This document shows positions 1 through 8,525 of a stretch of 64,000 nucleotides of DNA, one piece after another (positions within the stretch are counted from its first letter, which is position 1; every line of letters begins with the position of its first letter). Made by a program: the position numbers and the translations under genes. Source of the stretch: Kitasatospora phosalacinea. Lineage in GTDB: Bacteria; Actinomycetota; Actinomycetes; Streptomycetales; Streptomycetaceae. The notes below the pieces were generated by a model, which saw only the letters and a program-made list of their open reading frames with translations, had not been told where the DNA came from and ran no database searches. The stretch lies in the NCBI RefSeq assembly GCF_000716545.1, contig NZ_JNWZ01000038.1:1-64000 (forward strand). The letters are read 5' to 3'.

Positions 1-753
1 AAGAGACAGGGTGAGGGCGGGGGCGGGGGCGGGGATCGGCTCGGTGGTGAGCAACTCCCGGTGCAGGGAGCGAAGTTCGGCCCCCGGGTCGGTGCCCAGC
101 TCCTCGGCCAGGGTGCGCCGGATCTCCTCGTAGCGGCCGAGCGCCTCGGCGGTGCGGCCGGCCGCGCGCAGGGCGCGCAGTTGGAGGGCCTGCAACTGCT
201 CGTCGAAGGGGTGCTCGCGGCAGAGTTCGGCGAGTTCGGCGGTGACCTCGGCGGCGCGGCCGAGTTCCAGGGCGGCGGTCAGCCGGTGCCGGCGGGCCTC
301 CTCGCGCTGGGACTCCAGCCGGGCGGCGGGGGCGGTGCGGTCGGGCAGGTCGGCGAGGGCGGGGCCGCGCCACAGCGCGAGCGCGGCGGCGAGCTGCTCG
401 GCGGCGGCGGCCGGGTCGCCGCCCCGCAGGGCGCGGGCGCCGTCGGCGGCCCGGCGCTGGAACTCGGCGACGTCGGTGCGCGGGTCGGTCAGCCAGTACC
501 CGGCGGGCCCGGAGCCGATCTCGGCCCGGCCGACGGTCCGGCGCAGCCGGCCGACCAGGGTCTGCAGCGCGGCGGCGGCGTCCTGCGGGGGCTCGTCGGC
601 CCACACCTCGTCGGCGAGCAGCTCGGCGGGCACCGGTCGGCCCTGGCGCAGCGCGAGCGCGGCCAGCAGCGCGCGCAGCCGGGCGCCGCCGAGGGCGACC
701 GGGGTGCCGTCGTCGTGGTGGGCGGTGGTGGTGCCGAGGATGCCGTAGTGCAC
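1..753 (-). CDS. AfsR/SARP-family transcriptional regulator (3' end outside window)
   Basis: The 251 visible codons read as an N-terminal OmpR-like winged helix (residues 1-90, with VWADEPPQDAAAALQTLVG) followed by a bacterial transcriptional activator domain (about 95-240, ending in AEELGTDPGAELRSLHRELL). This order is the hallmark of SARP activators, which bind direct heptameric repeats and switch on secondary-metabolite clusters. The frame is still open at base 1, so it may be a short SARP or a long AfsR type with NB-ARC and TPR parts; this cannot be decided here. The start is a GTG at 753; an ATG ten bases upstream is in another frame. No strong ribosome binding site is visible. Its target cluster, if adjacent, lies outside the window. 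Confidence 0.9.
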   Translation of the reverse strand, partial: MHYGILGTTTAHHDDGTPVALGGARLRALLAALALRQGRPVPAELLADEVWADEPPQDAAAALQTLVGRLRRTVGRAEIGSGPAGYWLTDPRTDVAEFQRRAADGARALRGGDPAAAAEQLAAALALWRGPALADLPDRTAPAARLESQREEARRHRLTAALELGRAAEVTAELAELCREHPFDEQLQALQLRALRAAGRTAEALGRYEEIRRTLAEELGTDPGAELRSLHRELLTTEPIPAPAPALTLSL

Positions 754-908
754 CCGCCCATTCTGGGGGACGCGCCGACCGCCGTGGGCACACCCGTGCG
801 GAACGCCCGGCCGCTCCCGTACGTTCACCCGGGGCCGCTTGTCCGGCCCGCCCGTCCGACGGCATGATCGGACGCCCCGTCCGTCACCCACCTCGGAGCC
901 CCCTCGAC

Positions 909-1718
909 ATGACCTACGCCAGCACCGGCCAGCGCAGCGCGGAGAACCGGGTCAGCCCGATCTTCCTGGCGATGGCCGGCATCTTCCTCGCCTCCGGTCT
1001 CGCGCTGGCCACCGGCTGGGGCAACGACCGGCTCGGGGTGTTCCTGTTCGTGGTGGCGGGCTGGATGGTCTCGCTCTGCCTGCACGAGTACGCGCACGCC
1101 CGCACCGCGCTGGCGGGCGGCGACATCACGGTCGGCACCAAGGGCTACCTGACGCTGAACCCGCTGAAGTACGGGCACGTGGTGCTGAGCTTCGTGCTGC
1201 CGGTGGTCTTCGTGATCATGGGCGGCATCGGCCTGCCCGGCGGCGCGGTGTACATCGAGCGGGACCGGGTCTCCGGCCGGCTCAAGCACAGCCTGATCTC
1301 GGCGGCCGGCCCGCTGGTGAACGTGGCCTTCGGCGTGGTGACGCTGCTGCTGGTCGGCCGGGGCTGGTTCGACAACCCGGACGTGCCGTCCACCGTGGGC
1401 GAGCTCGAGTACGGGATCTCACCGCTGCCGGCCGCCCTGGCCTTCCTCGCCTACCTGCAGGTCACCGCGGCGATCCTGAACCTGCTGCCGGTGCCCGGCC
1501 TGGACGGCTACGGCATCGTCGAGCCCTGGCTGTCGTACAAGGTGCGCCGCGCGATCGCCCCGTACGCGCCGTACGGCATGCTGCTGCTGTTCGCGCTGGT
1601 GTGGCAGAGCCAGGTCGGGGAGTGGCTGCAGGAGGGGACGCTGCGGATCTTCGACCTGTTCGGCGTCGACCCGGTCTACCCCGCGCTCGGCGACCACCTG
1701 TTCCGGTTCTGGAAGTAG
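909..1718 (+). CDS. Site-2 protease family (M50) membrane metalloprotease
   Basis: A 269-residue multi-pass membrane protein with the zinc-binding motif HEYAH at residues 59-63 inside a transmembrane helix and a second metal-ligand region NLLPVPGLDG at 191-200, where Asp199 matches the NPDG aspartate of the family. Members cleave peptide bonds within the membrane, often of anti-sigma factors or signal-peptide remnants; the substrate here is unknown. The frame is open from 864, but ATG 909 was chosen because residues downstream of it start the family-like sequence and GGAG lies upstream. No PDZ domain is present, so it belongs with the short bacterial M50 group. Confidence 0.88.
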   Translation: MTYASTGQRSAENRVSPIFLAMAGIFLASGLALATGWGNDRLGVFLFVVAGWMVSLCLHEYAHARTALAGGDITVGTKGYLTLNPLKYGHVVLSFVLPVVFVIMGGIGLPGGAVYIERDRVSGRLKHSLISAAGPLVNVAFGVVTLLLVGRGWFDNPDVPSTVGELEYGISPLPAALAFLAYLQVTAAILNLLPVPGLDGYGIVEPWLSYKVRRAIAPYAPYGMLLLFALVWQSQVGEWLQEGTLRIFDLFGVDPVYPALGDHLFRFWK

Positions 1719-1722
1719 CCGC

Positions 1723-1917
1723 TCAGCCCCGCTCGGCGGCGGCCGCGGCGCGGCGCTCGGCGCGGCCCTTGCGCAGGTGGTACCAGGCGAGGTTGCTGGC
1801 CACGCCGGCCATCAGGATCCACACCACGCCGAACCAGGCGCCGTTGGCGAAGGAGACCACCGCGGCGACCACCGCCAGGACGAGGACGATCGTGGCGTAC
1901 AGGGCGTTGCGGGGCAT
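1723..1917 (-). CDS. Small two-helix membrane protein
   Basis: A 64-residue protein with two predicted membrane helices (about residues 7-25 and 29-46) and a basic, alanine-rich C-terminus (RKGRAERRAAAAAERG). A good ribosome binding site (GAGGAG) lies 8 bases before the ATG. It converges with the M50 protease, the two stops being only 4 bases apart. No family was recognised; the function is unknown. Confidence 0.7.
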   Translation of the reverse strand: MPRNALYATIVLVLAVVAAVVSFANGAWFGVVWILMAGVASNLAWYHLRKGRAERRAAAAAERG

Positions 1918-2004
1918 GGCGGGGGCTCCTCGGGAGTGGCGGTGTCGCCCGGCCATTCTCGCCGACCGAACGTACCGGCCGGGGCCGGGGGTGGTGACGG
2001 TACG

Positions 2005-2044
2005 GGCGCGCGCCGGGAGCGCGGGGCCGGCCCCGGCGCGCGCC
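2005..2044 (-). terminator. Hairpin downstream of npdG
   Basis: Thirteen-base arms GGCGCGCGCCGGG (2005-2017) and CCCGGCGCGCGCC (2032-2044) flank a 14-base loop just 3' of the npdG stop. There is no T tract, as is usual for streptomycete terminators. Confidence 0.55.
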
Positions 2045-2048
2045 GGGC

Positions 2049-2750
2049 TCACACGTCGGTGATCCGCAGTCCCGCGTGCGCCTTGTAGCGGCGGTTGACC
2101 GAGATCAGGTTGGCGACCAGCGACTCCACCTGGTGGGCGTTGCGCAGCCGGCCGGCGAAGATGCCGCGCATGCCGGGGATCCGGGAGGCCAGCGCCTGCA
2201 CGGTCTCGGTGGCGGCCCGGTCCTCGCCGAGCACCATCACGTCGGTGTCGATCCGCTCCACGCTCTCGTCCTGGAGCAGCACCGCGGACAGGTGGTGGAA
2301 GGCGGCGGTGACGGTGGAGTCGGGCAGCAGCGCGGCGGCCTGCTGGGCGGCCGAGCCCTCGGGCACCTGGAGCGGGTAGGCGCCCTGCTTGTCGAAGCCC
2401 AGCGGGTTGACGCAGTCGACCACGATCTTCCCGGCGAGTTCGGCGCGCAGCGCGGTCAGCGTCTCGGCGTGGCCGTCCCACGGCACCGCGACGATCACCA
2501 CGTCGCTGTCGGCGGCGCAGGCCGCGTTGTCGGCGCCGCGGATGCCCAGGCCGAGCTCGGCGGCGCAGGCTTCGGCGCGTTCGGCGCTGCGGGAGCCGAT
2601 CACCACCCGCTGTCCGGCCTTGGCGAGCCGCAGCGCGAGGCCGCGGCCCTGGTCCCCGGTGCCGCCGAGGACACCCACCACGAGGTGGGAGACGTCGGGG
2701 AGGTTCCGGCCCGGCCCGGCCGTCGCGTTCACTGAATCGGGTTGCGTCAT
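2049..2750 (-). CDS. npdG: F420H2:NADP+ oxidoreductase (NADPH-dependent F420 reductase)
   Basis: This 233-residue protein carries a Rossmann NADP-binding motif GGTGDQG (residues 29-35) followed by IGSRS (51-55), the usual 2'-phosphate-binding segment, and the family-typical stretches DVVIVAVPWDGH and VVDCVNPLG. It exchanges hydride between coenzyme F420 and NADP(H) in the cytoplasm and supplies reduced F420 to F420-dependent reductases. Length fits the family (about 220-240). The start is ATG 2750. A hairpin lies at the 3' end. The assignment rests on the fold and the conserved VNPLGF and HH segments. Confidence 0.9.
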   Translation of the reverse strand: MTQPDSVNATAGPGRNLPDVSHLVVGVLGGTGDQGRGLALRLAKAGQRVVIGSRSAERAEACAAELGLGIRGADNAACAADSDVVIVAVPWDGHAETLTALRAELAGKIVVDCVNPLGFDKQGAYPLQVPEGSAAQQAAALLPDSTVTAAFHHLSAVLLQDESVERIDTDVMVLGEDRAATETVQALASRIPGMRGIFAGRLRNAHQVESLVANLISVNRRYKAHAGLRITDV

Positions 2751-2797
2751 GCCGAAGATCCTGCCAAACCCGCTGCCCGGGCAGCATGCTGTCGCGC

Positions 2798-3376
2798 ATG
2801 GACGCGGTGAGAGTTTCCGCACTCCGGCAGTCACTGGCCGGCACCGGCTGGCCCGAGCGGGCGGGCGCCTTCGCCGCCGCGCTGCGCGGCTCGGTGACCA
2901 GGCGCAGCGCGAGCGGCCTGCTGCTGGTCGGCACCCCCCGCTACGAGCCGTGGCACCTGGCGGCGCACCTGAGCGACGAGGCCGCGTACGGCGGCCTGCC
3001 GGAGCTGGCCCCGACGCTGCTGCGGCACGCCGTCCCGGCGGGCGCGCCGGAGCACCTGGCCTGCGGGCTGCCCCGGCTCGCGGAGGCGCGCGGAGGCGCG
3101 ACGGTGCTGCTGGTGGCGCCCGACCCGGCGGACGCGCCGCTGCTGGAGCGGCTGGACGACGCCCGCCGGGCCGGGGCGGTGCTGCTGGCGGTGGACGACG
3201 GCGATCCGGAGCTGGCCGGCCTGGCGCACGAGCGGCTCACCGTGCCGGGGGCCGCGCCGGAGCCGTTCGAGCTGGTGCAGCACCTGGTCAGCTCGGCCAC
3301 CACGGCGGCCGAGCCGCGCTCGCGGCTGTCCCGGCTGGCGGAGCGGCTGACCGCCTCGCCGGTGCTGCGCTGGTAG
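2798..3376 (+). CDS. Conserved hypothetical protein
   Basis: A 192-residue soluble protein that I do not assign to a family. It begins MDAVRVSALRQSLAG and shows alternating hydrophobic strands such as ASGLLLVGTPRY and GATVLLVAPDP, suggesting an alpha/beta fold. It is divergent from npdG, separated by 47 bases. ATG 2798 is preferred to ATG 2786; the sequence CATGCT 7 bases upstream could be a -10 element for a leaderless message. GC3 is high and native-looking. Confidence 0.7.
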   Translation: MDAVRVSALRQSLAGTGWPERAGAFAAALRGSVTRRSASGLLLVGTPRYEPWHLAAHLSDEAAYGGLPELAPTLLRHAVPAGAPEHLACGLPRLAEARGGATVLLVAPDPADAPLLERLDDARRAGAVLLAVDDGDPELAGLAHERLTVPGAAPEPFELVQHLVSSATTAAEPRSRLSRLAERLTASPVLRW

Positions 3377-3452
3377 GGCCGGACCGGGCCCGGCCCGACC
3401 GCTCCGAAAACCCGTTGCCGTCCGGGGGCCGCGTGACGCAGCATCTGGCCAT

Positions 3453-4748
3453 GTGACAGGTACCGCTCCTCTTCTCCGTCGGCTCCTCCCGGATCTCACG
3501 CCCTGGCGTTCCTCCCGGGAATTCCGGCTGCTCTGGGCATCGGGGTGCGTCACCGGTTTCGGCAGTTTCCTGACCTTCGTGGCGCTGCCGATCCAGATCA
3601 AGGAACTGACCGGCTCGACCTTCGCGGTGGGCCTGGTCGGCGCGTTCGAGCTGGTGCCGCTGGTGGTGTTCGGCCTGTGGGGCGGCGCCCTGGCGGACGC
3701 GCTGGACCGGCGGCGCCTGGTGCTGCTGAGCGAGGCCGGGCTCGCCCTGCTGGCGGCGCTGCTGCTGGCGAACTCGCTGCTGCCGCGCCCGCTGCTGTGG
3801 CCGGTCTACCTGGTCGCGGCGCTGACGGCGGCGCTGGCCGGGGTGCAGCGCCCGGCGCTGGACTCGATGGTCCCCCGGGTGGTGGCGCACGACCAGCTGC
3901 CCGCCGCGTTCGCCCTCAACTCGCTGTACCGCAACGTCGCCTCGGTGGCCGGCCCGCCGCTGGCCGGCGTGGTGGTCGCGGTCGCCGGGGCCCGCAGCGC
4001 CTACGCGCTGGACCTGCTGACCTTCCTGGTCTCGCTGGCGCTGATCGCCCGGATGCGGCCGGTGCCGCCCGCCGAGAGCGCCGAGGCCCCGTCGCTGCGC
4101 ACCATCGGGCAGGGCCTGTCGTACGCCTGGAGCCGCAAGGACCTGCTGGGCACGTACGCGATCGACCTGGTGGCGATGCTGTTCGCCTACCCGGTGGCGC
4201 TGTACCCGTTCCTGGCCGCGGAGCTGGACGCCGAGTGGGCGCTGGGCCTGCTGTACGGGGCCACGGCGGCGGGGGCGCTGCTGGTGGCGGCGACCGGCGG
4301 CTGGACGGCCCGGGTGCACCGGCACGGGCGGATGCTGCTGTTCGCGGCGCTCGGCTGGGGCGGTGCGATGGCGCTGGCGGGCCTGGTCGGGAACGTCTGG
4401 CTGGTGCTGCTGTTCCTGGCGGCGGCCGGCGGGGCGGACCAGGTGAGCGGGGTGGCCAGGTCGACGATCTGGAACCAGTCCATCCCCGACCAGCTGCGCG
4501 GGCGGCTCGCCGGGGTGGAGGTGCTCTCCTACTCGGCGGGCCCGCAGCTGGGCCAGGTGCGGGCCGGCGGGATGGCGGCGCTGGTGGGGGTGCGCGGCTC
4601 GATCTGGGCGGGCGGGGTGATGTGCGTGGCGGGCGTGCTGGCGCTGACCGCGGCGATCCCGAAGCTGCTGGCCTGGGACTCGCGCACCGACCCGCACGCG
4701 CTGGCGGTGCGGGCCCAGCACGAGCGCCAGGCCGCGGGCGTCTCCTGA
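3453..4748 (+). CDS. MFS transporter (EntS/macrolide-exporter-like)
   Basis: A 431-residue integral membrane protein with about 10-12 hydrophobic segments and the MFS loop 2-3 signature GGALADALDRRRLVLLSE. The N-terminal SREFRLLWASGCVTGFGSF and the SMVPRVV / ALNSLYRNVASVAGPPLAG stretches resemble the MFS_3 (enterobactin exporter EntS-like) group, so an efflux role is likely; the substrate is unknown. The start is a GTG at 3453, 76 bases after the preceding stop. Confidence 0.85.
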   Translation: MTGTAPLLRRLLPDLTPWRSSREFRLLWASGCVTGFGSFLTFVALPIQIKELTGSTFAVGLVGAFELVPLVVFGLWGGALADALDRRRLVLLSEAGLALLAALLLANSLLPRPLLWPVYLVAALTAALAGVQRPALDSMVPRVVAHDQLPAAFALNSLYRNVASVAGPPLAGVVVAVAGARSAYALDLLTFLVSLALIARMRPVPPAESAEAPSLRTIGQGLSYAWSRKDLLGTYAIDLVAMLFAYPVALYPFLAAELDAEWALGLLYGATAAGALLVAATGGWTARVHRHGRMLLFAALGWGGAMALAGLVGNVWLVLLFLAAAGGADQVSGVARSTIWNQSIPDQLRGRLAGVEVLSYSAGPQLGQVRAGGMAALVGVRGSIWAGGVMCVAGVLALTAAIPKLLAWDSRTDPHALAVRAQHERQAAGVS

Positions 4749-4755
4749 CCGGCCC

Positions 4756-4974
4756 TCACTCCCGGGGTTCGTCGTCGTTCCAGCGCGGGTCCTGCCGCCA
4801 CTCCTGGTTGCGCTCGGCGGCGGTCTCCAGGGCGTGCGCGGCCTCCTCCCGGCTGGCGTACGGGCCGAGCCGGTCCTTGGCGGGGCACTCCGGGCCCTCC
4901 TCGACCTTGCCGTGCTTGATGCAGTAGAACCACTCCCCCGGCTGCCCGGTGGGCTTGCTGCGGCCGAACGCCAT
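4756..4974 (-). CDS. Small conserved actinobacterial protein, SPOR-like
   Basis: Seventy-two residues: an N-terminal segment with GEWFYCIKHGKVEEGPECPAK containing two cysteines, then DRLGPYASREEAAHALE and a charged C-terminus. The YASREEAAHAL pattern resembles the helix of SPOR-like domains; I recall similar small proteins being annotated that way, but this is a weak match. The start ATG 4974 follows a GGGAGAG ribosome binding site. It is divergent from map and convergent with the MFS gene. Confidence 0.72.
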   Translation of the reverse strand: MAFGRSKPTGQPGEWFYCIKHGKVEEGPECPAKDRLGPYASREEAAHALETAAERNQEWRQDPRWNDDEPRE

Positions 4975-5101
4975 GGTCTGCTCTCCCGTCCTGGTGGTGG
5001 CGCCGCGGCGGGGCCGCGGCGGTCGGTGGTGATCCTTTCCCCCGGCGGCGGCCCTACACGCGGCCGGGGCCGGACGGGCGGCGGCCGATACACTCGCCGT
5101 C

Positions 5102-6136
5102 ATGGCTCTGGTACCCGGCACGCTGTCCCCCACCCGCAAGGTCCCCGCGCACATCGCGCGTCCGGAGTACGTCGGCAAGCCCGCGCCGACGCCGTACACC
5201 GGCCCCGAGGTGCAGGACGCCGAGACGGTCGAGAAGATGCGGATCGCCGGCCGGATCGCGGCCCGGGCGATGGCCGAGGCGGCGAAGCTGATCGCCCCCG
5301 GCGTGACCACCGACGAACTGGACGCCGTCGCCCACGCGTACATGTGCGACCACGGCGCGTACCCGTCGGACCTCGGCTACCGGGGCTTCCCGAAGTCGAT
5401 CTGCACCTCGATCAACGAGGTGATCTGCCACGGCATCCCGGACTCGACGGTGCTCCGGGACGGCGACATCGTCAACATCGACGCCACCGCGTACATCCAC
5501 GGCGTGCACGGCGACCTGAACGCCACCTACCTGTGCGGCGAGGTGGACGAGGAGTCCCGGCTGCTGGTCGAGCGCACCGAGGAGTCGCTGAACCGGGCGA
5601 TCAAGGCGGTCAAGCCGGGCCGGCAGATCAACGTGATCGGCCGGGTCATCGAGTCGTACGCCAAGCGGTTCGGCTACGGGGTGGTGCGCGACTTCACCGG
5701 CCACGGCATCAACACCTCGTTCCACTCCGGCCTGATCGTCCCGCACTACGACAGCGACCGGGCCACCCAGGTGATCAAGCCCGGGATGACCTTCACCATC
5801 GAGCCGATGCTCACCCTGGGCACCTACGACTACGAGATCTGGCCGGACGGCTGGACGGTGGTCACCAAGGACCGCAAGCGCACCGCCCAGTTCGAGCACA
5901 CCCTGCTGGTGACCGCGGACGGCGCGGAGATCCTCACCCTGCCGGCAGCGGGCGCTCGGGGCCGCGCAGCCAGCGCACCTCGGAGCCGCCCGGCAGCGCG
6001 GCCGGCGGGACGAGGGTGTACGAGCCCCGGCAGTGCCAGCGCAGGCCGGGGTGCTCGGAGACGGTGTCGGGGGTGGCGTCCAGCGCGCTGGTCCACCACT
6101 CGTCCTCGTCCTGCGGGGTGCCGCGCGTCGCGGTGA
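5102..6136 (+). CDS. map: Methionine aminopeptidase, type I, with an unusual C-terminal read-through tail
   Basis: It removes the initiator methionine from new proteins. All ligands are present: His110 and metal-binding Asp127, Asp138, His201, Glu234 and Glu265. The N-terminal actinobacterial extension (about 40 residues with PTPYTGPEV) is normal. The family core ends at about residue 281 (GAEILTLP), where homologues stop; here the frame stays open for another 63 arginine/alanine/proline-rich residues to a TGA at 6136. That tail overlaps the convergent prim-pol gene by 203 bases and looks like translated antisense, so either a stop codon was lost or the tail is real. A -10-like TACACT (5089-5094) sits 7 bases before the ATG, suggesting a leaderless message. 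Confidence 0.93.
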   Translation: MALVPGTLSPTRKVPAHIARPEYVGKPAPTPYTGPEVQDAETVEKMRIAGRIAARAMAEAAKLIAPGVTTDELDAVAHAYMCDHGAYPSDLGYRGFPKSICTSINEVICHGIPDSTVLRDGDIVNIDATAYIHGVHGDLNATYLCGEVDEESRLLVERTEESLNRAIKAVKPGRQINVIGRVIESYAKRFGYGVVRDFTGHGINTSFHSGLIVPHYDSDRATQVIKPGMTFTIEPMLTLGTYDYEIWPDGWTVVTKDRKRTAQFEHTLLVTADGAEILTLPAAGARGRAASAPRSRPAARPAGRGCTSPGSASAGRGARRRCRGWRPARWSTTRPRPAGCRASR

Positions 6137-6557
6137 AGAACAGGTACCTGTCGGCGCCGACCGCGGCGACCGGGCCGACCGCGCCGAGCGCCTCCAGCCG
6201 CTCCAGGGCCAGCACGCCGGCCTCGGCCGGCACGTCCAGCACGTCGTGCGCGCGGCCGGTCGCGGTGACGAAGTTCGCCTCCGGGTCCCGGGAGAGCCAG
6301 CGCTCCAACTGCTCGGCGTCGGTGGTGGCCTGGGACTGCCAGGCGAAGGAGAGCGGGTGCTGGGCCGGGGCCGGACAGCCGACCCGGTCGCACGAGCACC
6401 GGTGCCCGGCCGGGTGCGCCGCGGGCGCCACCGGGAACCCCGCCCCGGCCGCTCCCAGCAGCAGGTCCAGCCGCGCGGCCGCGTCCCCTCCGGGGGCCTG
6501 CGGACGATCCCGCCGGTCCCGCCGCCACCAGGACGTCCACCTGCTGCTGGCTACCAT
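5934..6557 (-). CDS. Bifunctional DNA primase/polymerase (prim-pol) N-terminal domain protein
   Basis: A 207-residue protein with prim-pol features: a basic N-terminus, a Cys/His cluster [15 protein letters not shown] (about 54-68), a DVLDVP segment in the position of the catalytic acidic pair, and a C-terminal [13 protein letters not shown] strand with the conserved histidine. Streptomycetes carry such short stand-alone proteins beside map. Whether it has primase activity is unknown. ATG 6557 is preceded by GGAAGGGG. Its 3' 203 bases are antisense to the extended map frame. Confidence 0.78.
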   Translation of the reverse strand: MVASSRWTSWWRRDRRDRPQAPGGDAAARLDLLLGAAGAGFPVAPAAHPAGHRCSCDRVGCPAPAQHPLSFAWQSQATTDAEQLERWLSRDPEANFVTATGRAHDVLDVPAEAGVLALERLEALGAVGPVAAVGADRYLFFTATRGTPQDEDEWWTSALDATPDTVSEHPGLRWHCRGSYTLVPPAALPGGSEVRWLRGPERPLPAG

Positions 6558-6970
6558 CTGGCCCCTTCCGCACGCACCTGTCTGAGCTGCCGTGCCAGGT
6601 ACGGCACGGCCACCGACGCAACAACCGACGCCAACGCACGGAGCGGCTCGCTGCTTCCCGAGGGGCACCACGCGCGGGGGCGTCCTGCCGCCGACCGGCG
6701 CCGGGGTCTCCGGGCCGCCGACGTCCGGGGTCGGGTACGGAGTACGAGGTTCGTGCTCGGCGGGCGGGCGCACCGCGGCGCGCCCCACCCGACCCGTACG
6801 GGCCCGCGGACCCGGGTGAACCCCGGGGGCGTACGTAGCAGGATAAGGCTCCCGGAGGCCTCCGGATGACCGGGGGCGGTGCCGCCCCCGTCACACCCGC
6901 TCCACACCCCCGCTCCGGAACGGACACACCCGCCCGCTCAGGGCCCCCGCGCCGCCCCTACCCTGGACGG
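6558..6970. other. Intergenic stretch with a short inverted repeat
   Basis: About 410 bases without a credible gene between prim-pol and the small protein at 6971. It contains an 8-base perfect inverted repeat GCCGTGCC-AGGTAC-GGCACGGC at 6589-6610, which could be an operator for prim-pol, and otherwise GC-rich unstructured sequence. Open frames here lack coding-like third-position bias. Confidence 0.4.
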
Positions 6971-7186
6971 GTGAAGAGCGCCGACACCGAGTTCGTCGGG
7001 GGACCGCTGGACGGGCGGGTCCTGCCGGTCCTGCTGGGCATGACCCACAGCGTCCCCAAGGTCTACCGGGTGCCCGTCCCCGCGCACGGGGACACCCCGG
7101 CGACCACCCTGGTCTACCGCCGCGCCAAGGAGTACGACGCCAAGGGGCGCTACCGCTGGCGCTACGAGTACGACGCCGGAGCCTGA
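6971..7186 (+). CDS. Small conserved hypothetical protein
   Basis: A 71-residue protein beginning VKSADTEFVGGPLDGRVLPV and ending in an aromatic, charged segment (RAKEYDAKGRYRWRYEYDAGA). Similar short proteins with GGPLDGR near the start occur across streptomycetes, function unknown. GTG 6971 was chosen because a -10-like TACCCT (6959-6964) lies exactly 6 bases upstream, the arrangement of leaderless transcripts; the longer frame from 6866 has no ribosome binding site. Confidence 0.72.
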   Translation: MKSADTEFVGGPLDGRVLPVLLGMTHSVPKVYRVPVPAHGDTPATTLVYRRAKEYDAKGRYRWRYEYDAGA

Positions 7187-7276
7187 CCGCCCGCGCGTCC
7201 GCGCGCCCTCGTACCCTCACCCCTAGTCCGCGCCTCGCCCGCGCCTCGCCCGCGCCTCGCCCGCTGCCGGCGGGGC

Positions 7277-7954
7277 TCAGTCCTCCTCGGCCAGGATCAG
7301 GTACAGCTTCTTCTTCGCCTCGGCCAGCACCGCGAGGCCCTTGGTCCGCTGCTCCTCGGTGCCGGTCATCATGACCTGCCGCACCGCGTGGTCCACCGCC
7401 GCGAGCGCGGCGCCGACCTCCTGCACGGCCTCCCAGTCGTCCCGCCGGCCGGCCTCGTCCCACGGGGACGCCCCGGCCTGCCCGGCCTCGGCCCGGCCCT
7501 GCTCGGTCAGTTCGAACAGCTTCTTGCCGGACTCCTCGTTGGCCTTGATCAGCCCCTCCTCCTCCAGCAGTTGGAGCGTCGGGTAGACCGATCCGGGGCT
7601 GGGCCGCCAGGCCCCGCCGGTGCGCTCACCGATCTCGGTGATCATCTCGTAGCCGTGCATCGGACGCTCCAGCAGCAGCGCGAGCAGCGAGGCCCGCACG
7701 TCCCCCCGCCTGGCCCGCCCGCCGCGCCGCCCGCCGTGCCCGCGCGGACCGTGGCCCCCGAACCCGCGCCCGCCCGGCCCGAACCCGGGCCCGAACGGCG
7801 GCATCGGCCGCCCCGGCGCCCCGAACGGCCCGAACGCCGCCCGCCCGTCGAACCCGCCGGGCCCGTCCCCGGGCGTCCCCGGCCGCTCGGGGCCGCCGGC
7901 CCAGCGACGCCGGCCCTCTCCACCGACTCCACCAAAACGCTTGTCGTACCGCAT
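7277..7954 (-). CDS. PadR-family transcriptional regulator
   Basis: A 225-residue repressor-type protein. Residues 1-80 form a Gly/Pro/Arg-rich, low-complexity leader (FGPFGAPGRPMPPFGPG). The PadR winged helix follows, with the diagnostic LLERPMHGYEMI and SPGSVYPTLQLLEEEGLI, then an acidic helical C-terminus for dimerisation. PadR proteins often repress their own and neighbouring genes in response to small ligands. The start ATG 7954 has AGG upstream. A perfect palindrome about 65 bases upstream is a candidate operator. The regulated neighbour, if any, is not obvious. Confidence 0.92.
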   Translation of the reverse strand: MRYDKRFGGVGGEGRRRWAGGPERPGTPGDGPGGFDGRAAFGPFGAPGRPMPPFGPGFGPGGRGFGGHGPRGHGGRRGGRARRGDVRASLLALLLERPMHGYEMITEIGERTGGAWRPSPGSVYPTLQLLEEEGLIKANEESGKKLFELTEQGRAEAGQAGASPWDEAGRRDDWEAVQEVGAALAAVDHAVRQVMMTGTEEQRTKGLAVLAEAKKKLYLILAEED

Positions 7955-8017
7955 GACGAACACCTGTCTTCCAAGAAGAGTGGACGCTCCACTTACCGAA
8001 GCATCTCGATACCTCGA

Positions 8018-8027
8018 CGATATATCG
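8018..8027. promoter_or_regulatory. Candidate PadR operator palindrome
   Basis: CGATATATCG is a perfect 10-base palindrome in an AT-rich island (about 7998-8045) between padR and the ACT gene. A related half, TCGATA, occurs at 8006-8011. PadR regulators commonly bind such AT-rich palindromes at their own promoters; the assignment is by position only. Confidence 0.5.
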
Positions 8028-8117
8028 CTAACTATCGGAAGACAACCCGTTCCGACACTCGTCCGCCGCCGGGCCCGCACCGCCTCCCCGGGCCGGGGGA
8101 CGCACTACCGTGGCGGC

Positions 8118-8516
8118 ATGGCAGGCGAACGCGACCTCGACAAGCTGCTCTCCGGGATGCGCCCCGTCCACAACCCGGGCCGCTACGTGTTCTGCACCCT
8201 CCCGGGACGGGTGCCCGCCGGGCTGCGGCCGGTGGTCACCGTGGCCGAGCCCGAGGGCGTCACCTTCGTGGTCGCGCAGGAGGAGGCCGACTCGCTCGGG
8301 CTGCCGTACTCGTACGTCGCCGCCTGGCTGACCCTGCGGGTGCACTCGGCGCTGGAGGCGGTCGGGCTGACCGCCGCCGTGGCCGGTGCGCTCGCCGAGC
8401 GGGGGATCGGTTGCAACGTGGTGGCCGGCTTCCACCACGACCACCTGTTCGTCCCCGTGGACGAGGCGGACCGGGCCGTCGAGGCGCTCGACTCGCTGGC
8501 GGCGTCCCGCTCCTGA
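8118..8516 (+). CDS. ACT-domain protein
   Basis: A 132-residue stand-alone protein with two ACT-like beta-alpha-beta units: RYVFCTLPG...VTFVVAQEEAD (20-60) and LTLRVHSALEAVGLTAAVAGALAERGI (72-100), ending in DHLFVPVDEADRAVEALD. Such proteins bind amino acids or other small ligands, and their role is generally unknown. The -10-like TACCGT (8106-8111) lies 6 bases before ATG 8118, suggesting a leaderless transcript. It is divergent from padR. Confidence 0.82.
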   Translation: MAGERDLDKLLSGMRPVHNPGRYVFCTLPGRVPAGLRPVVTVAEPEGVTFVVAQEEADSLGLPYSYVAAWLTLRVHSALEAVGLTAAVAGALAERGIGCNVVAGFHHDHLFVPVDEADRAVEALDSLAASRS

Positions 8517-8525
8517 GCCGCCGCC

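Noticed and set aside
61..867. Long plus-strand open frame over the SARP gene
   Set aside because: It is the antisense shadow of a clear SARP coding sequence and has Gly/Ala-only composition.
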